From Jackrogersella multiformis (taxonomy: Eukaryota; Ascomycota; Sordariomycetes; Xylariales; Hypoxylaceae), in NCBI GenBank assembly GCA_902806575.1, contig CADCXD010000010.1, positions 1,550,001 to 1,614,000 of the forward strand: DNA of 64,000 nt, read 5' to 3'. Positions within the stretch are counted from its first letter, which is position 1. Every line of letters starts with the position of its first letter. A model generated the notes under the pieces. The model ran no database searches. It worked only from the letters and a program-made list of their open reading frames with translations, and was not told the origin of the DNA. Made by a program: the position numbers and the translations under genes. Below, in pieces: positions 58,001 to 64,000 of this stretch.

Positions 58001-61000
58001 CTTGTGGGTATAAGCGTGTCTGCATCTCACAAATGCATCAGCATCCAATCGTGCATGCAGTAGAGGCTCTCGAATGCCGCGCCGATATAGGTATATATAT
58101 TATGTATACCTACCTACCTAGCCTAAGGTACCTAGGTAGGTATATCATATAAACGTAGCCGACGAGTGGATCGCACAGAAAATATCGAAGCCTGGGGAAT
58201 TCTTCTGACTATAATCCGGTCGAACCAAAGTGCTCTATCTCCTCGTATATTTGATGGGTGACATGACTAGGCGATTGATATCTTTAAGCTCGCAGCATGC
58301 CACATCTGCCATACATACATGCACATACACACAGACTGGGCCCTGACCGAGTGCATGCATTGGCTGCCGTCTTTAGCTGGACGTCTCTATCCACATACTA
58401 CTATGTAGTTGCATGACTGACGAACAGCTAGAGACAAACAGCTGGGAAGCTCGTCGAGCTAATTTTGCACGGCGAAATAGAGCGTAGCAGTTTGTAATGT
58501 CGCGAACTTGCTCGTTGACGGAGTCACCAACATGATGTAAGTATGAAGGACTCGGATATGTACGTGATCAGCACCACGGTATAATGAATTGAGTTCGAGC
58601 TCTTCAAGGTTCGTCGGAGCCACCAGCTGGATCTGGCTTCGGTCCGTATGGAGGAGTTAGGACGAGGATGACGATGGGGGGGGGGGGGGTTATGTTGGCT
58701 GAATCCGCCAGTCCTAGCCAAGTCGACGTTGCAACCCTGACACTGGACAGGCCCACCGAAGAAACCAGGATGCTGATTACCAACAAGAAACCTTAGCCCT
58801 TGGCCAGCGAAGGAGACGGGCCCCTCAAAAGACAAAAAGAGGGGAAGAGGAAAGAGCCAAGGGAAACGTTCTATGTATAAGCCCAGTCTGAAGGGGGGTG
58901 TGTACAGCAAAACACTCTGATGGTCGTCTACCTAGGAGGTAGGTAGGTATCCTAATATTAGTATGTCTATCTTGTTGTACTATTATGTAGGCACGTCTTT
59001 GGCGAGAAAGGGAAACGGTCTATTTTCCATATTAACACTTTATTGGGCGCCTGGAACTAACCCCAACCGCCCATTATTACTTTCTCTTTTCATGATGAAT
59101 AGGAGTGTTGATAATAAGCCGGCAATCATCGCCGTCCGTCAACTCTGCCCCGATTAGCTGTAGCGGCGACAATAAAGTGACTATGAAAACTACCTAGGTA
59201 CACTACACTACCTACACTATACGACATTCGAGGTCGGCTCAATTCCAAGGGAGAGGTGTCCGAGCCTGACTGTAAAGTGATAATACTAGGTACCTACCTA
59301 GGTACGTACGGCTAATAATATAACTGGTCAAGAGAATCTTCCCCCATACTACATAAAATAGGCCGATATCGATGCGGAGATAAGTGATGATGCGGAGCAC
59401 CAGGTCAGGGAATAGGGCCACGCCAAGCCGACCAGCCATCGAGCCACTGATAATGGCCGAGCAAATATTATTTCATCTTTGCAAGGGCTTGCTCGTCGAA
59501 GAAAGGTGTATCAGAGACGGAAGCTAGAGGCGTACCTACACTACACTATAAATTTGTTCAAGCCACAAGGACCGGCAAAGACTAGGTACATACGAACCTC
59601 CGGAGCAGGCTGGGTCAGGAGTAAGAGGCTAGATCCGAGAGACCAACAATTGACGTTTGTAACCGTCTCGAAAAGGAAAAAAAGGCACAAAGGGAGGGTC
59701 CCGCGTCTTACTCGAATTACATAAGATGAGTAGTAGGACGGGGATAGTATGGTATGTATTCGCGCAAAGCATTTGTACCTTTACGATAGCAACCACACAA
59801 GCGGCCAGCGTCCCAGTAGCTCCGGTACACGATATATTAACAAGGTACTTTTGTGACACGGTGCCATGAACTTGGTGGGTTGTAAAAAAAGGGAATTGTC
59901 TCTGGAGAGATAGGACCGTTGCTCTGTTGCTCTTCGCGCCGTCCGGATGACGATCTATACCCTTTTCCCACACACAGATAGATATCTCGCTGGAGCTACT
60001 CCTGATATAGTCTGCCGACACGCCTCGTAAGCAACACTATTTTTACACTGTCTTACCTACCTACTTAGAGGTAGCTAGATTTTATTCAAGAATTAAGATT
60101 GTAAGAGCATTGACTTCTCCATCTTTGAATATTTTAGGTATGAAAATAGCTTTACCGGCAGGTTAATCGTCTGGATCAAGCAGTAAGCTTATATCAAGAA
60201 GGTTAAAGCCTTTACCTATTTAAATATATTTATGAGAAGTAAAGCATCTATACTTACCTTTTAGGTATGTAAGTAAGTGCGTTGTTACATATAAGAGTGA
60301 CCTGGTAATGTTTGCTATCTTGGTTGGTTATAAAGCCTTACATAAATACAATTTCGATATACACCGCCGGTAAGCTTTAAACAGCTAGAACTTTGATGTA
60401 TATGTTATGTGATGCTTCGAAGCATTGAAACATCGAAACATCGAAAGCCTTCTTTTAATCGGCTGCTCATTTTGATATGAAAGGATAGGGCTCCTTGGCG
60501 AATGAGGTTATTTATGTTCTTACACTAGGTACATTATGAAAATCAGAAGATGATGGCATTGTTAAGTACCGGTATCTTGTGGAGTCGTTCGCCGCCTTAC
60601 CTACACCTACACTACTTAGGCACATACAGGTAAGCAAGGCATTTCAACATTTTGGCACGAGCAGCACGAGAAGCACGAGCAATCTACCTGAAAAATGTCT
60701 CCTCTAAAGGAAAAAAAGACAAATCTCGAGAGCTTCGACATACTACCATGGGCGGTGATATGTATCCTACTCGTTTCGGGTTCCGAATTGTCCAATGATT
60801 AATATGCTCCTCCACCGTTCTGGGCAGCCAGGGCTTCGATTTGTCGCCCTAGCTATCGTATAAACATAGCCCCGGTTATTCGGTCTCGCTTTTGATGCTA
60901 TTGTGTATCTACATCCCTCCTCGATGGATATTTGCTGATGAACCTAAACGGATAGAACGGGTCAATTCTCAATGGAGAATATATGAACAAGCAAGACTTT

Positions 61001-61760
61001 GTAGATCGGGGGTTGGAAGGAAGAGAAAGTGGGAAAATAAAGAGAGATCTTACCTACCTAGGTACATAGGTACATAGGCACCTTGTCTGGTTTGAATACC
61101 TAGGTACCTGCCCACAGGTAGGTGCATTACCACCTAGGGTAGGTATTGCCATTTTCGGTTCATACTGTGCATCTCATCTGTACCCGTTACTTCCTTCTTT
61201 CTACCCTATCTTGTAGTACCTATGGTGTAGGGTAAAATCTAAATAACATCGTTGCTTCCTTTATTCATTATATTATGTTAATCAATATATTAAATCTGAC
61301 AGGCGAGGAGTGGTCGACTCGACTAATATAATTATTGTTTCGTTCTTACCTGCCTAGGTACATAGGCTAGGTAGGTACTCTGCTGTAAGTAAGTAAATGC
61401 CTAACTCTGCCGAATTGTAGCAATCCATACCCTAGGTACCTAGGTACTTACCTAGATATTAATTATCCATTTCTCCAAGTTTCTTCTTCTTCTCGTAACA
61501 GTCAAGAAAACTGGATTTGCACGGTGTGTACGATTTTACAAGACTAGCCCCTCATCCCGGTAGACACAAACCCTGATGATTACACGCCACCGAAAAAGAG
61601 CCACACTGAGGAGAGGTCCTGGTGTTAGTTGTACAACCCTAGGCCGTCAAAGGCAAGACCCCATACTACCACGTCTAGGTAAGTACGGTCGGCCCAGGAT
61701 GGTACGTACCTCCCTAGCCTCCTTCCTAGCACCTTGCAACTTGGAAAGGAAGGATCATTG
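58001..61760. other. Gene desert, part 3
   Basis: No gene supported. It contains a G14 tract at 58676-58689 and frequent palindromic words (58120-58142, 58930-58950, 59286-59305, 61051-61075, 61352-61378, 61431-61447). Composition shifts to CT-rich after about 61750, marking the leader of the next gene. Confidence 0.5.
61431..61447. repeat. Perfect palindrome of the TACCTAGGTA family
   Basis: CCTAGGTACCTAGG (61431-61444) is a perfect 14 nt palindrome upstream of the probable StuA leader; related words lie at 61051-61075, 61352-61378 and 62048-62075. Confidence 0.85.
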
Positions 61761-62796
61761 AAGCATTGAAGTCAGAACACCTTCCCAGCTGCACTCAGAA
61801 GAGGAAGAAAAAATACTCCGACCACCAACCTCGTCTGCTCGTCCCTCTCCAGTTGTCAGTTGCCAGTCGCCAGCCCATTTTCATCGCTATCCTTATCCAC
61901 TATTCATCCTTCCCCCCCTCCACCCACCCCCGGCTCAACAACAAACCCCAGCAGCAGGCGCACCACACCCGGACCCATCTGGTGCTAGCGGCTTCGCTGC
62001 TACTAATCCCTACCGCCTGCCTACCTCTACCTACCTCTACCTGGTCTACCTACCTAGGTATGTACCTAGGTACCTCCTACTATGCACATACAGTTTAGAG
62101 TCTACCGTACTATGGATGGTACAGTTCATAGTTCGTTCAGTGTTCACAATCCACAAGTTCGTAGCCCACATCCTTAATCCCTAAAAAGCAGCAGCAACCT
62201 CCAGTATAATTATTTCCTGCCCCAGGTGGCCCTGTCTTTTAGTTACCCAGGCTCCCCTGCTACCTGCTACCTGATACCTGATACTTGCTACTTGGTACCT
62301 ACTACTTACAACTTACCCTTGCTAACCTACCTTACTAGTTAGCGTCTAAGTAGTCCCGTCTGCAAGTCTGTGTGTCCCGTCCTTCTTACCTTGACCTCTC
62401 TCAACTTTCGTACCTCCACTACCTATCTATCTACCTTCCTGCCTCCTCACCACCACCGTGAGAGGAAAACCTTGGGATTTTCTCTTCCCTTTCCCCCCCT
62501 CTATCTTTTCTTCTCTTCTCTCTTTTGGTGCCGATTCCGACCTCCTTAATTCTGAGCAGCGAAGGCCATTGAGGTTCGGAGAGAAGGTAAGTCTTCGTCC
62601 TATTCCCAATTCTTACTTGCGCAAACTCTGCCCACCTCCACTTTCTTTCCTGCCTTGCATTACGCCCTGCGCATCTGGGACCTGATGTTCCTGCATTAGA
62701 GTTGAGAGACAGCCTCGCCCAAAGGGAGGAGAGAAAATAGAGAAAAAGGAGAAGAGAGGAGCAGAAGAAGAAGAAGAAGCAGAAGCACAAGCGGAA

Positions 62797-62890
62797 GCAG
62801 AAAAAGAAGCAGAAAAAGAAGCAGAAAAAGAAGCAGAAAAAGAAGCAGAAAAAGAAGCAGAAAAAGAAGCAGAAAAAGAAGCAGAAAAAA
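62797..62890 (+). repeat. 12 bp tandem repeat (GCAGAAAAAGAA)n
   Basis: Seven perfect head-to-tail copies of GCAGAAAAAGAA (62797-62880) followed by a partial copy to 62890, flanked on the left by degenerate GAAGAA/GCAGAA units from 62760. Purine-only except for one C per unit. The apparent minus-strand Phe/Cys-repeat reading frame across it is an artefact of the repeat. Confidence 0.95.
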
Positions 62891-63360
62891 TTATTATTCG
62901 GAAGAGAGATACCCTCGAATGTGTGCTTATGGTTGCGTATGTCCGTTCGTGCGAGATACCTCAATCTGTCCAAACGACCAACGACGACGACAGTTCACCG
63001 CCGCTATCCTGCTCCTTCCTTCCCAAACTCTCTTTCATACATTCTACTACGTCGATACCAGCTCATGACTTTCGAAACCCGTGATCCTAGTGCAGAAATT
63101 CTAGCATAAAAAGCACCTTCACAAAAATTGACCTCGAACCTGACTTTAATTCTTTAGACTACGCGGGTTCATTATAATTGACGAAGCCATCAGACCTTTA
63201 CGACTTATTACGATCACGCCGTACGATAAGACCGTTCTGCCGAGGAAACATATTCACCGTGTCTGTCTCCCCCCCGCAAGTGCAGAACTAGAACTCGTCG
63301 AATTCTTCGTACGCGCCCACCAACCGGTGACACCCGCCAAACCGTTTTAAAATCATATCC

Positions 63361-63382
63361 ATTGACTTCCCGAGAAGTCAAT
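63361..63382. repeat. Perfect hairpin-forming inverted repeat
   Basis: ATTGACTTC, loop CCGA, GAAGTCAAT: 9 bp perfect stem with a 4 nt loop, about 500 bp upstream of the first in-frame ATG of the probable StuA-type gene. It could be a symmetric protein-binding site or an RNA hairpin in the leader. Confidence 0.7.
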
Positions 63383-63885
63383 TGACCTGGCCACTTCGTC
63401 CTGCCTTGGCTGAAGTCTTGCCTGGACTAATTGGAGCCCAATCGTGTCGTTGGTCTCCTGTGTTCAAACATAAGTCGTGTTTAAGTCGACTTATACCTCA
63501 ACTTTACGCCGTTTAGCCCGTCGTGGCTTTCCTATCGAGCGTCGTAAAACTGGATCTACCGCCGATTTCCCAGACGCAAACCCGGGGAACGTCCGACGTA
63601 CCACCATACTACGGTACTTCCTTTCCCCAGCGACAGGCGTATGTGAGTGAGAGGTTGCCTTCGCTCCCCTTGCCGCAGGCGCCATTGACATACTCATCGA
63701 GTACATCGTCTCCCCGGGTTAGCTCTATTGCATCTTCGGCGAGCTCCAACGGAGACTCGCAGTCATCTTTCACTTCGGCTCCATCGTCAAACGGCCCTAA
63801 GACGCCGTCCCCAAGTCTACCAGTGACAACGGCGATATCCGGGCCTCCCTCCCAGGCCATTGGTGGGTACGATCAGTATTCCGCG

Positions 63886-64000
63886 ATGAATTCGGCACAG
63901 CAAGACATGTACTACCAGGCCCCTCACATGTCTGCTGGTCCAGCACCGCAACCACAAACTGTAACGTCAAACGCGTTGCCTCAGTACGGTCATCAACAGC
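63886..64000 (+). CDS. stuA: Probable StuA/Asm-1-type APSES regulator, N-terminus only (3' truncated by window)
   Basis: The first in-frame ATG (63886) begins MNSAQQDMYYQAPHMSAG, followed by Pro/Gln-rich sequence (PAPQPQTVTS, LPQYGHQQ). This matches my knowledge of the N-terminus of Sordariomycete StuA/Asm-1 proteins, bHLH-like APSES factors that control conidiation and mycelial development. The DNA-binding domain lies beyond the window, so the call rests on the N-terminus only. The same frame is open upstream to 63514 and looks coding (SERLPSLPLPQAP, TSSPRVSSIASS), so a longer isoform spliced from an upstream exon is likely; I could not locate its ATG. Another Gln/Pro-rich regulator cannot be excluded. 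Confidence 0.6.
   Translation, partial: MNSAQQDMYYQAPHMSAGPAPQPQTVTSNALPQYGHQQ

Larger units (their letters stand above)
61761..63513 (+). promoter_or_regulatory. Promoter and long CT-rich leader of the probable StuA-type gene
   Basis: From about 61800 the + strand becomes C/T-rich (stretches of CCTCCACCC and CTACCTCTAC), typical of the transcription start region of strongly regulated fungal genes. A consensus donor AAG/GTAAGT occurs at 62587 and could start a leader intron; plausible acceptors are at 63573 (TTTCCCAG) and 63630 (TTTCCCCAG), both in phase with the downstream frame. The region also holds a 12 bp tandem repeat and a perfect hairpin (listed separately) and several short upstream ATG frames (for example from 62921 and 63065). 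Long leaders with introns and upstream ORFs are known for stuA in Aspergillus. Confidence 0.45.

Noticed and set aside
62431..62973. 180-codon minus-strand frame with Phe/Cys repeats
   Set aside because: Produced entirely by the GCAGAAAAAGAA tandem repeat and CT-rich leader on the opposite strand.
1..64000. CRISPR arrays, bacterial operons, Shine-Dalgarno sites or prophage
   Set aside because: Introns, fungal protein families and absence of regularly spaced repeats show this is eukaryotic DNA.
1..64000. Intact transposons or long terminal repeats
   Set aside because: No transposase, reverse transcriptase or long terminal repeats were recognised. The abundant short palindromes are too small and too variable to be a classical insertion element.

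Overview
This is nuclear DNA of a filamentous ascomycete (Pezizomycotina, most likely Sordariomycetes). Genes carry short introns (about 46-240 bp) with GTAAGT/GTGAGT-type donors and CTAAC-like branch points. The recognisable proteins are all fungal: complex I 24 kDa subunit, COP9 subunit 3, RPA1, a fungal microbial rhodopsin, a CCG-6-like GPI protein, a DAL5-family carrier, and the start of a probable StuA-type regulator. The species cannot be named from the sequence alone. Exon joins were built by hand from splice sites plus reading-frame and family continuity.

Layout. 0-15.5 kb (all + strand): a C2H2 zinc-finger protein with a terminal Cys-rich motif (5' end may lie outside the window), a 5.9 kb gene-poor stretch, a second C2H2 protein of similar type, a fungal ubiquitin-like-domain protein and a kelch-repeat protein. 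15.9-18.4 kb (- strand): complex I 24 kDa subunit and a nuclear-type peroxiredoxin. 19.9-22.0 kb: a broken tannase/feruloyl esterase relic and a retinal-binding opsin with all the proton-pump residues. 23.2-30.8 kb, the densest part: CSN3 (+), RPA1 (-), dienelactone hydrolase (+) and zeta-crystallin-type quinone oxidoreductase (-). 35.5-36.0 kb: a small, codon-biased, secreted GPI-anchored wall protein with a TATA box. 38.6-46.4 kb: an MFS carrier, an ATP-grasp ligase-like gene with an apparent frameshift, and a propionate-CoA ligase. These three form a possible small metabolic group with a perfect inverted repeat between the last two. 47.3-48.2 kb: a BRCT protein. 48.2-63.5 kb: about 15 kb with no gene I can support, ending in the CT-rich leader and first codons of a probable StuA/Asm-1 regulator that runs off the right edge.

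Two further features stand out. Non-coding DNA is peppered with a short self-complementary word family built on TACCTAGGTA / TAGGTACCTA, which I did not see in the exons. Exons of conserved genes, especially the kelch and GPI-protein genes, are visibly richer in G+C than the surrounding DNA. The gene set is mostly housekeeping (respiration, replication, protein degradation, redox) with accessory genes (opsin, esterase relic, MFS/ATP-grasp/acyl-CoA ligase) between.
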